A stretch of 64,000 nucleotides of DNA from Boswellia sacra (Eukaryota > Streptophyta > Magnoliopsida > Sapindales > Burseraceae): contig SNVD02001311.1 in NCBI GenBank assembly GCA_013180625.2, positions 1-64,000 on the forward strand, given 5' to 3'. Below, piece by piece: positions 20,990 to 33,603 of the stretch (positions are counted from its first letter, which is position 1; the number at the start of each line of letters is the position of its first letter). The notes under the pieces are model-generated. The model was not told the origin of the DNA. It worked only from the letters and a program-made list of their open reading frames with translations, and ran no database searches. Both the position numbers and the translations under genes were made by a program.

Positions 20990-22680
20990 TAATGTTGATT
21001 GTAGAAACAAAGGAGTGGCAAACACAAGTGGTACTTAGATAGTGGATGCTCAAAGCATATGACCGGAGATGCCTCCAAGTTCTCAAGATTAATCATGAAG
21101 AAAGGAGGATAGTGACCTTCGGTGATGATGCCAAAGGAAGGGTAATCGGACATGGTGATATTGGTAACCCTTCTTCACCTATTATTAATGATGTTTTGCT
21201 TGTTCATGGTTTAAAACATGATTTGATTAGCATTAGTCAATTGTGTGATAAGGGATATTTTATTACTTTTGAGCCTAATAGATGTGTGATTAAGGATGTT
21301 AGTAACAATAAGACATTATTTGTTGGTAATAGATGTGGTAATATTTATACAATTGATATTGATGTTAATGATCATGTAGAAAAATTGTTTCATTGTTAAT
21401 GATGATGCTTGGTTATGGCATAGAAGGTTAGGTCATGCTAGCATGGACACAATTTCAAAAATTTCTAAAAATGATTTAGTTGATGGTCTTCCAAAAATAA
21501 AATTTGAAAAGGATAAGATTGTGATGCTTGTTAATTTGGAAAACAAGTGAGAACTTCTTTTAAACAAAAGAAATTTATTTCAACAAATAAACCTCTACAA
21601 TTACTTCATTTGGATTTATTTGGACCATCAAGAACTCAAAGCTTGGTGGAAAGTATTATGTTTTTGTTATTGTGGATGATTATTCAAGATTCACTTGGGT
21701 ATTATTCTTGAAAACAAAAAATGAGGCCATACAAGCTTTTTCAAAATTTGCAAAAAGAGTCAAAAATCAAAAAGGGTATTCTATTGTGTCCATTAGGAGT
21801 GATCATGGTGGTGAAGTAGACAATGTTGCATTTGAAAATCTTTGTGATGAAAATGGTTTTGAACATAATTTTTTTGCACCTAGAACTCCACAACAAAATG
21901 GTGTTGTTGAGAGGAAAAATAAGACTATCCAAGAAATGGCTAGGACCATGTTACTTGAAAATAATTTGCCAAAATATTTTTTGGCCGAAGCTGTTAATAC
22001 CGCATACTTTATAATCAATAGAGTCTATATTAGAGCTTTAATAAAGAAAACTCCTTATGAACTTTGGAAATGAAGAAAACCCAACATTGGATTTTTTTAA
22101 AGTGTTTGGATGTAAATGTTTTATTTTAAACACCAAGGATAACCTTGGAAAATTTGATGCAAAAGCCGATATTGGAATTTTTGTTGGCTACTCCAACCAT
22201 AGTAAAGCATATAGAGTTTTTAACAAAAAGACTCTTACTATTGAAGAATCTATGCATGTTGAATTTGATAAAACTAATGTTATTTCTTCAAAGAATTTAG
22301 ATGATGATATTGTTGAGGTAGAAAGGCAAATCAAGGAATCAAGGCTTGATGAAAAGAGCCAAGATGAATTACAACTTCAACAAGAAAAGCTTAAGGAAGT
22401 AAATGATTCTTACCAAGAATTACCAAAGGAATGGAGGTATGCAAAAGCTCACCCTAAAGATCTCATTATTGGTGAACCATCACAAGGTATGAAAACTAGA
22501 TCTTCTTTAAAGAACTTTTGTAATCATTTTGCATTTGTCTCTCAATTTGAACCAAAATCTTTTAAAGAAGCCAAAAATGAGGAAAGTTGGATTTTGGTTA
22601 TGCAAGAAGAATTGAACCAAAAAAAAAAAAAAAAAAAAAACAAAAAAAAATTTGAAAGAAATCAAGTGTGGGATTAGTCC
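20990..22680 (+). pseudogene. Copia protease and integrase (copy 1), frameshifted
   Basis: The protease box LDSGCSKHMTGD has its catalytic Asp codon at 21038-21040. A one-base loss near 21111 relative to copy 2 shifts the frame; 21046-21399 is the open part. The integrase zinc-binding segment LWHRRLGHASMD starts near 21409. The catalytic core follows: LHLDLFGPS (first Asp, about 21607), IRSDHGGE (second Asp, about 21793) and NGVVERKN (Glu, about 21898), open from 21672 to 22073. A base change gives TGA at 22071-22073, and the remainder continues from 22057 to 22677. At least three lesions. Confidence 0.85.
22621..22650 (+). repeat. A-tract expansion inside copia pol
   Basis: A run of about 22 A, one C and 9 A sits where copy 2 has only 'gaactaattcgag'. 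It adds about eight Lys/Asn codons between EELN and FERNQ. A one-base loss just after it (about 22673) breaks the frame. Confidence 0.85.
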
Positions 22681-24098
22681 CTAGACCCAAAAATCATTCT
22701 ATTATAGGCACTAAATGGATTTTTAGAAATAAAGTAGATGAAAATGGCACCATTATTAGAAACAAAGCTAGACTTATTGCTCAAGGATATAATCAAGAAG
22801 AAGGTTTTGATTATGAGGAAACCTTTGCACCGGTTGCTAGATTAGAATCAATTAGAATGTTGTGTGCATTTGCATGTTATAAAAAATTTACATTATATCA
22901 AATGGATGTCAAAAGTGCATTTTTAAATGGTTACATTATGGAGGAAGTATATGTAGAGCAAACTCTTGGTTTTCAAAATCATGATTTTCCAAACCATGTT
23001 TTCAAACTCAAAAAGGCACTTTATGGCTTGAAACAAGCACCAAGAGCATGGTATGATAGATTGAGCAAATTTCTCATTGATAATGGTTTCGAAATAGAAA
23101 AAGTTGATACTACCCTTTTTGTTAAAACAAAAAATGATGATTTATTAATTGTTCAAATCTATGTTGATGATATTATATTTGGTGCTACTAATGTCTCTAT
23201 GTGTGAGGAATTTTCTAAGTGCATGCAACAAGAATTTGAAATGAGCTTAATGGGAGAATTAAATTTCTTCCTTGGACTTCAAATCAAGCAATCAATAGAT
23301 GGGATCTTCATTAATCAAGCTAAATACACAAGAGATTTTCTCAAGAAGTTTGGCATGGATAATTCAAGGACATATAACACACCTATGGTACATTAACCAA
23401 GCTTGACAAAGATGAGAAAGGAAAAGATGTTGAGGTAACAAAATATCGAGGTATGATTAGCTCTCTTTTGTATTTAACTGCTAGTAGACCTGATATTATG
23501 TTTAGTGTGTGTATGTGTGCTAGATTTCAATCTTGTCCAAAGGAATCTCACCTTAAAGCTGTCAAACGGATATTTAGATATCTTCTTGGAACCATAAATC
23601 TAGGTCTTTGGTATCCTAAGTGTGATAATTTTGATCTAATTAGTTATTCTGATGCGGACTTTGCTAGAAGTCTTCTTGATAGAAAGCACTAGTGGCTCTT
23701 GCCATTTTATAGGACATGCATTAGTCTCATGGTTTAGTAGAAAACAAAATTCTGTTGCCTTATCAACCGCGGAAGCCGAGTATATTGCAGTAGGAAGTTG
23801 TGCACAATCTCTTTGGATGAAACAAATTTTAAAAGATTATGGTGTGGTATTTGATCATATTCCCACCAAATGTGACAATACAAGTGCCATCAACATTTCA
23901 AAAAATCCAATACAACACTCTAGGACTAAGCATATAGAGATTAGACATCATTTTATTAGAGATCATGTGCAAAAAGGTAATATTTCTTTAGAATTTGTTC
24001 CCACCGATAAACAATTAGCCAATATATTTACTAAACCCCTTAGTCAAGATAGATTTTGCATAATTAGAAGAGAATTAGGCATGTTGGATATGTCTTAA
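22668..24098 (+). pseudogene. Copia reverse transcriptase and RNase H (copy 1)
   Basis: RT is open for 242 codons (22668-23396): [64 protein letters not shown] and the catalytic YVDDIIFG (YVDD codons 23160-23171) are all intact. TAA at 23394-23396 ends the frame. RNase H continues from 23453 (LLYLTASRPDIMFSVCMC) and, after a frameshift near 23680, in 23652-24098 (WFSRKQNSVALSTAEAEYIA, TKHIEIRHHFIRDHV, TKPLSQDRF). Stop at 24096-24098 is the natural end of the polyprotein. Confidence 0.9.
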
Positions 24099-24132
24099 TT
24101 TTGCTTTTATATGATAATCTTTGAATGGTAGC

Positions 24133-24340
24133 ATATGTTAAGGGGGAGAATATATTTAGGGGGAGTAGTTAATTTGATTACATTTTTTTTGATGATAACA
24201 AAAGGGGGAGAAATAGTTGGATTGCTTATATTCATAACAAGTGCCATTCTTTTTGCTTATTGTTGATTTTATTTTCATTCTTGATTTTAGATTATATTTT
24301 AAAGCAATCAATGGTTTGTCATCATCAAAAAAGGGGAGAT
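24133..24340 (+). other. Polypurine tract region with extra tracts
   Basis: The tract used for plus-strand priming is aaaaaaggggagat directly before the 3' LTR (24327-24340). Three similar purine runs lie upstream: aagggggaga near 24139, tagggggag near 24158, and aaaagggggagaaa near 24201. Extra upstream tracts are described for SIRE/Maximus elements and support that lineage. Confidence 0.8.
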
Positions 24341-26243
24341 TGTTAGCCCTAAGGCTACATGATAATTTTGATGATAACAATACACATTGATTAATTGAGA
24401 TTTACTAACATGTTTATTTATGTGCAAGAGTAAGATCATTGAAATAATTTTAAAATCAAGAAGAGGCTTATTAAAATGAAGTGTTGAAGCTAAGGAGAAG
24501 ACTACATGTTAAAGGCACCAAAGTTTAAGAACAAGGATTGACTCAAGGAATGTGACACATGAGCAATGTTCAATCAATTGGTCATATATATCTCTACAAA
24601 TATCCAAATGATGTGATTCTTGAGCCTTTGGAAAGCTTACTCAATTTATAACATTTCATATGTTTTAATGAAATTCAAATTTCAAGTGCAAGGTTGTCCA
24701 AATCATCATGCAAGTTGAAAGACAAATGGAAGCAGCTGACATGAGCACCGAATACTCCTTTGGACATATCTTGAGCTAGAAAAATCAAAATGACTTGATT
24801 CTTATGGCATTGGAAAGATGACTTAATGAAGAACATTTCATATGTTTTGAAAAAATTCAAATTTCAACAGAAGGCCAACATAATTGACATGCAATTCGGT
24901 GGACTGACACAGAGAAGAAAAATCAACTCACATGAAGCACCGAATGGTGTTTTGGCCATATCTTAAGATAGAGATATCCAAATTCTTTGAATTCTTAATG
25001 TTTTGGAAAGCTTATTCAAATATGAAGATCTTTTATGTTTTAAAGAAATTCAAATTTCAAACGGATGGCTGACAGAATTATCATTCAAGTCGGTGGACTG
25101 ACACATGGAGGAAAAATCAAGGCATATGAGCACCGAATGGTGTTTTTGGCCATATCTTGAGCTACAGATATCCAAATGACTTGATTCTTGATGCGTTGGA
25201 AAGCTTATTCAAATGTGCATATCTTTTATGTTTTGAAGATTTTCAAATTTCAAACGGAACATTGACAAAAATGGCAGACAATATTACGGTTTTTATGGTG
25301 GGCAGAAAATTTGGAGATGGTGTCTTCACTTGATTAAGTTCATCCTATTTGCCTATAAAAGGAGCCCTTCTCCCATGCATTCAGCAAAGAGCAAGAGAAG
25401 AGAAGAATCTATCAAGAAAAAAAAACAAAAGAAATATCAAGTCTAAAGAGCTTTTATATTCTTTATCTACTCTTTGAAGAGAGTTGTACTTTTGTTGTAA
25501 AAATTTACTTTGTTCTTGTATTGTGGTGAGAGTGAGATCTTCTTGTAAATGATAAAAGTTATCCTTGAGAGAACTCTTTCCTTGGTGAGTTTGTTCATCA
25601 AGAAGAACTCTTGGTGTGGTGTTATCAAGAGTTGAAGGAAGTTGCCTTGGTGAGGTTGTTCATCAAGAAGAACTCTTTGTGTGGTGTTATCAAGAGTTGA
25701 AGGAAGTTGCCTTGGTGAGGTTGTTCATCAAGAAGAACTCTTGGTGTGGTGTTATCAAGGTTGAAGGAAGTTGCCTTCGTGAGGTTGTTCATCAAGAAGA
25801 ACTCTTGGTGTGGTGTTATCAAGAGTTGAAGGAAGTTGCCTTGGTGAGGTTGTTCATCAAGAAGAACTCTTGGTGTGGTGTTATCAAGAGTTGAAAGAAA
25901 AAGTCTTGGTGAGGTTGTTCATCAAGCAAGTTGTAAAGATTTCTACAACTTAGTGGAAAGCTTAGCTCGTGGAGCTAGGAGCCCGTGGACGTAGTCAAGG
26001 TTTGCCGAACCACGTAAATTGAGTTTGCACTCTCTCTATCCCTATGCTCTTTACATTTACTTGCACTTGTGATTGTTCTTTATTGCTATTCTATTGATTG
26101 CATTCTATTTTCATCTTCTTCACCTTTATTCTCAAAGAAAGAGTTAAATAATTTTGATCTTTCAAGAAAAGTTTTCTAATTCCGTATTGATAAATAAAAA
26201 CCCAATTCACCCTCCCTCTTGGGTTGCCATACCTGGGTCAACA
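24341..26243 (+). repeat. 3' LTR of copia copy 1
   Basis: 1903 bp, same ends as the 5' LTR. Longer than it mainly by one extra 65-bp unit. TATA box at 25354-25361. Confidence 0.95.
25621..25944 (+). repeat. 65-bp minisatellite in 3' LTR, five copies
   Basis: Units start at 25621, 25686, 25751, 25815 and 25880. One unit lacks a base pair and another carries 'ctttgtgtgg' in place of 'cttggtgtgg'. Frames on both strands through it (for example 25616-25894) are repeat artefacts. Confidence 0.9.
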
Positions 26244-27483
26244 CAAACTTGTCAAATTACAAAGGAATAATTGTCAAATATTAGATGCACCAACTTTGAC
26301 AATTGGGGTAATTAGGTGAACTGACTTTGACCACCGATTTTGACCTTAAATTATTGTGAATTTTAATTACATATCTTCATGAAATTTGTAGATATTTCTC
26401 TCAGCTTCCTAGAACATCTTGATTCATATGATTTGGATACGTATTTTGAGAGATATGGTCAACATACTGAGGCATGGTCAGGCTGGACTGAATCTGCAAA
26501 TGGTTTCACTTCAAGCCCATTTTTGATCTAGTAAGAGCCCGAATTTGATGATCCTTGTGAGATGAAATCTTTTAGATAATTTAATCAGCTTTCTAGAACA
26601 TTAATATTTGCACCATTTTGATCTATAAGTAGAAAGTTATGCCCATTTTACCGAACCTGTAACAAAACCAAAATTAAGAGAAACTTAATTTCAAAGATGC
26701 AAAGACTACAAACATGCTTAAGTTGAGGAATTTAATGACACTATTAATGCAATATGATGAATTAAACTCTTATTCAGCATACATATTTAAGTGTTCATCA
26801 ATAGTTATGTAAACCTGATGTTCAATGGATAGGGCTTAAAGATATAATTTAATCATGTTAAATTATTAAGCTTTTTGTAAAGAGTATTTAACTCAAGAGT
26901 GTAACTTTGGACTTGTAGTGGAATGAACTAAAGTTAATAAATAGGACCTACTACAGTTATGAGATAAGAAGCAACTGGGTCAAACTTATTGGAGTTTGTA
27001 ATTGAATGTGTCTATCAAGATCCCCTAGATAACTAATATAAAATTATCTGAATAAGGATTGGACTTGAGACATTAATTATTTAATTTAATTAGGTTTATT
27101 AGAGAATAAAACCTAGATATTAAATTAAACATATTTGACTAGTAAATAAGCTTATTATTTAATTAATTTGATTAATTAAATAATGGAGCATTTGGGAAAA
27201 TTTAATTAATTAGATTAATGGGCTTATAATTAGTATGATTAATTAAAAGCCTATACAAAATTGGGTTGCACCTAATTTAGTGTTAAAAGCCCAATTAAAG
27301 ACTTAATGGGATTAAGTTCTAGGAGCCTAGAAAATTAGTTAGACTAAGCCTAATAGTAGGTTTGCTAATCAGAATTGGATAGGGATTAATAGAGACATAA
27401 AAGGATGAATTATGTTAGTGCTGTGAGAGTTGAAGTGGACAAGGAACAAGTCGTCACTGTTCATAAGTTACTGTTCATGTAAC
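26244..27483. other. AT-rich noncoding DNA, possible LTR debris
   Basis: No coding resemblance. 27060-27330 is rich in taattaatta-type words with 'ttaatgggcttataattag', which is common in plant gypsy LTRs. No borders, no partner. Confidence 0.35.
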
Positions 27484-27935
27484 AAGTCTTTGCATGGCTG
27501 GGATTCTAGAGTCACACATCTAGTTAGATTATCGAGGCTCAAACTCAGCGGGCTATGACTCAGGCTGTTTCGAATGTGAGCCCATTTTCAGCAGAGTGTA
27601 TTTCAATTGAGACGTACCTTTTTGCAGGAGGTATTTCAGGCATTATAAGGATGATGAGAATTTCTTCAAGGAGAGATTTAGAGTACAGTGGCTCTCTCTA
27701 GAGGATCAAACTACTAAGTTCTTTTAAAGGTCTCTGGACCATTAGTAGGTTAGGAATCAGATTCATCAGTTAGAGGATGAGGACGGTATGGTGGTTATTG
27801 ATTAGGTCGACTGACAGTTTAGGTTGCAGGATTATTGGTGTGAAGTTTGGAGCTACGGACAACATTTCTTCATTACCTATAGGATGCCTAGATGCATTAA
27901 TGCTACCAAGATTACTTTGGTTCCCAAGGTGCTTT
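27484..27935 (+). pseudogene. LINE (non-LTR retrotransposon) ORF2 fragment 1
   Basis: Reading across stops gives DDENFFKERFRVQWLSLEDQ and TTKFF, then RNQIHQLEDEDGMVV: the 'K-R--WL--GD-NT-FF' block found just before the RT of plant L1-type LINEs. It ends near ITLVPKV, where sequence unique to the palindromic unit starts. Two more copies lie at 56180 and 60265. Confidence 0.65.
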
Positions 27936-28188
27936 AGAGTAAAATCACATTAAAATACACAAGAAAACAAAAAGGAAAAAAGACAGCTCTCCTTAGAGAT
28001 AGTCTCTCGCCAAAATCTGTGAAAATGGTTGAGTGCCTTTTTTCCTATCTCTTTGTTGCCTTATATTCTCTAACTAGCTTCAATTTTTCCTAGATAAAGA
28101 GTAATTAAACCCCACAGTACCAAAACAACACATTAATAATAGAAAAATAATATGTGAACGAAGAGAATCCCTCTTAATTCATCCAATT

Positions 28189-28985
28189 TCATAAGTCTGC
28201 CCCTCCCTTCTTATTACATTTGTGGCGCTTAGAGTAAGTGAAGCGAATTAGGGGTCTATCAGATGGGGATGTCAAGGGGCCATATGAAGGACCAGGCAAC
28301 GTAGGAGGTCTTAGTGTAATTTGATGTGATGATATTCGAGCAATTCGCTGAATAAAGCTGAGGGAAAATTCTGTTAAGAAAACAACAATCAATTGCATAG
28401 TCAGCTCCAAATGCATGCACAAGCTGGAAAATGTACAATGTTTCAAGTTTACATGAATTATGATAATCACAACAAACTACAAGTGCACAATCTTTTCAGT
28501 CGAGAAGACCATGCAAATGAGGTCTAGTTGGCCTTTTGGTGTATAGTCAACTTTTTGTTGACCATACTAAGCTAACTGCAAGACTAAATCAGCATACTAA
28601 AAAAAGTTGCATTCTCACATAGAATGGCACCATATTGAACTTATCTTTGAGGTATATTATTCAGAAGCTCTATATTTATGTTATAATTTATTAAGATAAA
28701 ACTATAAGTTAAATTTATTGCAGCAGCAGGTGCTTTGAAATCCAAAAACTTGGATTTGAAAGCCTCAACCAAGATCATATTCGCGATAATTTTACTATAA
28801 TTTCTATCTACTTCCTCATTTTTAATTTGAAATTTTGCCTCAGTTTCCTTAAGCTTAATGTCATACTTTTTATGAATTTGCATGATCTCTCGATCACAAT
28901 TGGATTCCAGATGAAGCTTCTGTTCAAAGCAAAGACAATTATTAGCGAAAATAAGGGTTGCCTTCCCCTTCACTTCATAAGGGAA
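28189..28985 (-). pseudogene. Coiled-coil gene fragment (possibly MOM1-like), left arm copy 1
   Basis: The 110-codon frame 28641-28973 reads CDREIMQIHKKYDIKLKETE, then AKFQIKNEEVDRNYSKIIAN and LVEAFKSKFLDFKAPAAAI. Strongly charged and helical; the pattern recalls the C-terminal coiled-coil region of MOM1-like silencing proteins, but this is recollection, not a search. A likely intron follows (to a 'ttcttaacag' acceptor near 28370) and a second open segment, RIARISSHQITLRPPTLPGP, lies at 28189-28470. The same fragment occurs at 54400-54610 (+), 57400-57760 (-) and 60100-60236 (+), all more decayed. Confidence 0.4.
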
Positions 28986-29200
28986 GCAATCAAGTAAACA
29001 GAAGAAGCGTTATCTTCACTAGAAAATAATTAGGTGAACAGGAAACTACTAGTTTCTTTAAAGATCTTATTGGACAAATTCTCTTCCTTTGCGTAATCTA
29101 TCCAATTCATTTTTTAAGAGGGTTGGGTGACTGCAATACCATAGGGGTGCATTCTGTTCAATATGATTGATATGTCTAGAAGTAGCTAATGCTGTACTGG

Positions 29201-32200
29201 TGAAATGGCCCATGGACTTTTAAATTAAATAAAAGCTTGGCCCAAGTGAATGTTATAGAGCAACCTACCCCATTAGATCAGCCTAGCCCATTTCTTATAA
29301 TTATTTCTTTCATTATATTCACAATTAAATGAGAAGAATTAGAGAAGAGGAGAAGGACGGGGGAAGCAAAGAGAAAAGGGTGGAAGAGGCAAAGAGTGCA
29401 TGCCTTTCTAGGAGTTTTTAAGAGTTTTTGAGGTAATTTCTTCAACCTTGACTCAAATTAAATGAAATATTATGATTTCTACTCATGAATATGCATTAAG
29501 AGAAGTTATTGACATTTGAGAAAAATTTTTAGAGAGAGAATATAGAGAGAGAAGGAAGAATAATGATGAAATTGGAAGTAGTATTTAAGATATTTCACAT
29601 TCTTGTTGATTTTATGGAATGTGTTTGAAGGAATGTTAAGTTTTGAAGATGTTGAAATGAAATCTAAGGTTCTGTGAACAGTGTATATTCCGAAAATTTT
29701 TGTAGTTTGTTGTGCTTGAATATGATTCTCTAATTTATATATGTTAAAATAGACATCCTAAGGATTTGTTTAAAGTTGGATTCACTCAAAAATGTTGAGT
29801 ATGCAATTTTATATGAATTTTCAAAATTTACTATTCACTACTAGAAATTCATTTTTTCTACAGAAAGTGAGCTTTGGGTAAATTATTTGAGGTATCTAGA
29901 TATCTTCAAAAATTATAAAATTTGGTATATCGGTTTGTATATATGTCTAGTTTAAATCTGGAGAGTTTTGTGATTTTAGGAATTTATTACAAATTATCAT
30001 GTATTTTGGAAAAGGGAGAGGTCAGTTATGGAAACGAATTTACAGAATTTTTGTATCTAGAAACATGAAGATTTTGAGGTACCTAATGAACTTAGAATGA
30101 TATGAAATTTTATATGATATTAGATATATATGTGTATAAGGTCTATATAAAATATTAGACCATTTTTACTAGTAAATTATTTATTAAAAATCAGAGAACA
30201 AGAACTGCTCTGTTTAAGAATTTTCAAAATAGAATTAATTAAGATTGATTGGATTAAGATATGAAGTTGGATATTGAGAATTTTAAATATTCAAGTTGAT
30301 TATGAATTGACTATGATGTGATGAGCTCTTTTATGATGTTAGTACAAGGAAGGTTTAATTCTTTGTTGAAGGATGTGGCCAGCTAGGTGAAACGTTGACT
30401 TTGGAATCAACTGCGAGCTAATCGAGTTGTGCAACCAAATTAGAGAGTGGATTATGTTTTGAGAATTTCATATAATATTTAAGTGTATTAAATTTATGAT
30501 TTTTCATATGATTTAAGTTATTAGTTTAACTAATTGAGTTATATTAAATGTTTTTAGAACGGATAATGATGATTTAGGTATTTCGGAAATAAGTGTGTGT
30601 AAAGCATTAAATTTTGGATAAAAGAGATGCTTATGGGTGGTGCTAGTAAATTAGCTTTTGAATATATAGTAAGCATTGTTTTGATAAGTTTGAAGACAAG
30701 AGAAAAATGAATTTAAAATGAAAGTTGAAAAATGAATATATGTTATATGTTAATAGAAAGTAGAAAGTTTTTGTTTATGATTGTAAAAGAGACATTTATA
30801 ATTAAATGAATTAGTATAGAAAATTGAGGTATTGGGTTATTTTCCTTAAATAAATACATATGTTGAAGAAATGGTGTTTTTTATTTACAAAATGATAAAT
30901 GATTTTATATTTAAAATAATAGCAAATTAAAAAGAAAAATTTTTGGAAATTAGAATTTAATTCTGCAGGGGTGACAATGCCAAATTCTAAAACTGTCCAA
31001 CAGCAGAGGCTGAATTGTAAATTTAGAAAACTGTTCCAGAATTTGTAGGGACCTGAATACAGAATTCTAGAAATTTTAGGATATTCAAAAAGATTTCAGT
31101 TAAAGCATGATATTTAAGAATTTGGAAATCTTTAAAATTCTAAATTGAAATTTTTGGGAATTAGTTAAATTTTGAAGTATAATTATATGAAAGAATGTTA
31201 TATGAAAAGTATGGGATTTTGAGATAGTTTATAGTGAGTTGGAAAGTATTTTATTTTATGGGTTATAATAATTTCTCTAAAGGTTATTTTATGGATATTT
31301 TAGAAAGTTTTAGAGAGTAGAAGATTTATTTTTTCTGGATAATTAGAAATATGTTTTAGTATTTACTTAGTTATGTTTATTTAGCATTTTATAGAATTAC
31401 CGAGAATTTTAGCGAATTTAGAAGAATTCAATCTAGTTTTTATAGTATTTCTTGAGAGTAAATAGACCCATTTGTTATATTTGCTTTCAATTATTAAGAT
31501 TTTTGAAAGCTAGTTTTCAAAATGGTTGTAGACATGAATTTTAGTTTCAAAAATTAGTTTCAAACAAAGATATAACACTTTGAAAGAAAGATTCATATTG
31601 TATATATGAATTATTTTCTATATTTTATAGATGCATATTCTACCATTTTATAGAAAGTGTAAAATCATAATAATTACGATCATTTTTTATAGAAATTTGA
31701 TTTTGAGGATTTCTTAAAGTATTTGCAATTTACTCTTTTAAATATTTATCATGGAATTTCAAGGATTCAGATATTATCAGTTTCAGGTTACATAAGTTTT
31801 TATAAATTTTGATAAATCTGCTTGAGAAGCAATGGTTTAGCATATGAAGCAAATTTTGAAAAGAAATTAGTTTTAGCAAAAATAAGAAACTTTAGTTATA
31901 TTATACTAAGCTAGTACCCAGCTCACTTAGACAGTGAGACAACAAATTTTAGATAGAATTAAAGTTATACAGATAGAGGCCTTTGGGGCCCGTTTAGACA
32001 CACATAAAGGCTTTGGGCCATGTGATCTAGACGCTTTAGCCCTTTGGGGGCAGCTTTACGCATGCGTATGACCAGATAGCAGGCCTGTGCGATGTCAGAT
32101 CTCGCCAGGTACAAATAGCTCTGCCTGCGTGATGTAGATCTCACCACGTATGAGAAAAATTCAGATAGCTCCGCCTGTGCGATGTTAGATCTCGCCAGGC

Positions 32201-33603
32201 AGGATCAGACAATTTTAGGGGTATTTGTTTAGTATAATAAAAAGAGTTTTAAATATGTTTATATGAGTTAGTTTGGGAAAGAAGCATTATTCACAAAAGT
32301 TTATTTTGGAAGAAGATTTTTAAGGAAATTATGTTTTGTATATTAAATACTGAAGCGATGATTTTAGCGTATTATCAAGAGTTTTATTTTATAAGATTGA
32401 GAAAATATGCATTCTTTTCACTGTTTTTAAAGAGTATAGAATCAAGCAATTTTATTGAAGATTTTTAATCAAAAATTATTTGTTTTGAAAATTCTATGAG
32501 AGATTTGATGATATTTTGATAAGTGCAATAGATTTTTCTTAAGATTAAATATGAGATGAGTTTTCTAGTAAGAAATGTATTATATGATTTTATTACGAGA
32601 TAGTCATAGTTATATAATTATGATTTGTTTAGAAAATAAAGTCAACAAGTGACTGATTATATGATGAGAGAAATGTTATTTAAAAGTTCTATATTATTTG
32701 ATTTCTTTTGGCGTCTGCTTATACATTTTTTTATATCGAAAAGAAAGAGATATAGTGATACATTTTGTACTGTGTACGAGATTAAATAAGGATTCAAGGT
32801 AAAGGTATGTAAGTGATTTGCTTATATCATTTAAGAATATTTAATTATTTTGGTAAGTTGAAGAATTATATAAAGTATTTTCTTTACAAAGGGTTAATAA
32901 ATTTTTTATAGTTGTTTTATAGGAATTAAGTTCAAAAGAAAGTGGAGAAGAAATAGTCGTTTATACGTTATTTTGAAAAGAAAAGTTTACTGGTTATCTT
33001 TTTAAAAGTGATTAAATGTTGTATTTTGTTTTAAGAAAATGAGATTTTAGAACATAAAGCTTTATAATTAAATGAGTTGTATAAAAGAAAGACAGTAATA
33101 TTTTATGTAATAAAATTTGTCCACTCACTGAGCCTTTAGCTCACTCTTTTCCTATTCTTTTTCCTAACCAATTGCTACAGGTTTGATGCTAAGCTGTCTC
33201 TGATGCTAAGGAAGGCCACATGATGTATAATAATTTTTCATGCATTAAAAGTATTTCATCTTTTATGTATTTTTATAAATTTGTAAATATTAAGTATGTC
33301 GAGTATGATCTATTTATCTTTTAGTATGTTGTGGTTGATAAAGATGAAAGTCCCAAAAGAAGTTGGGTTGAGAAATATTTTAGAAGTGTAAAAATGTGTG
33401 TTTTTGTATGGGATTTTCTACAAATTATAGGGGAAACTCTGCCGGTTTTACATAAAAGACCTGAACTAGAAATAATTTTTTTATTAATAGTTTTTTCAGT
33501 ATGGCAAAGCAAAAAGTGTAGGAAGATAGTTAATTAAAGATCGTTCTCTTAGCGGATAGTTTTAGGCACAATTTATCCGTGTAGCTAGGGGTGGGCCGTG
33601 TCA
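29201..33603. mobile_element. 4.4-kb solo LTR
   Basis: Starts TGAAATGGCCC and ends CCGTGTCA. It is flanked by a perfect 5-bp duplication ACTGG (29196-29200 and 33604-33608). Copy 2 of the unit has the uninterrupted site at 57989-57993 (actag). There is no coding sequence, no second LTR and no internal domain. 32070-32205 repeats 'ctgtgcgatg' and 'agatctcgccagg' three times. The termini ('ggggtgggccgtgtca') and size suggest a Ty3/gypsy Tekay/Del-type LTR; the lineage is inferred. Confidence 0.85.
32070..32205 (+). repeat. Short GC-rich repeats inside the solo LTR
   Basis: Three imperfect copies of a unit with 'gcctgtgcgatg' then 'agatctcgccagg' begin near 32081, 32121 and 32169. This is the only GC-rich patch in a strongly AT-rich LTR and could be a promoter-proximal or methylation-prone block. 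Confidence 0.6.

Larger units (their letters stand above)
17414..26243 (+). mobile_element. Full-length Ty1/copia retrotransposon, SIRE/Maximus-like (copy 1)
   Basis: Two long direct LTRs (17414-19240 and 24341-26243) begin TGTTAGCCC and end GGGTCAACA. They flank a primer-binding site, gag with CCHC knuckle, protease, integrase, RT and RNase H in copia order, and a polypurine tract. Long LTRs, several polypurine-like runs before the 3' LTR, and the pol signature point to the SIRE/Maximus lineage. No envelope-like frame exists: only about 240 bp separate the pol stop from the 3' LTR. The coding region has at least five frameshifts or stops, so it is not autonomous. The flanking pentamers are gaaat (left) and caaac (right), not a clean site duplication. 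Confidence 0.95.

Noticed and set aside
24099..24326. Envelope-like third ORF expected for some SIRE elements
   Set aside because: Only about 230 bp lie between the pol stop and the polypurine tract, with no suitable frame.
25616..25894. Repetitive 92-codon frame with VHQEEL repeats
   Set aside because: Produced by the 65-bp LTR minisatellite; 65 is not a multiple of three, so all frames look open.
17409..26248. Target-site duplication for copia copy 1
   Set aside because: Flanking pentamers gaaat and caaac do not match; mutated, or the element results from recombination between insertions.
29201..33603. Complete LTR retrotransposon
   Set aside because: No internal domains and no repeat of the left end before the right end; a single LTR explains the structure.
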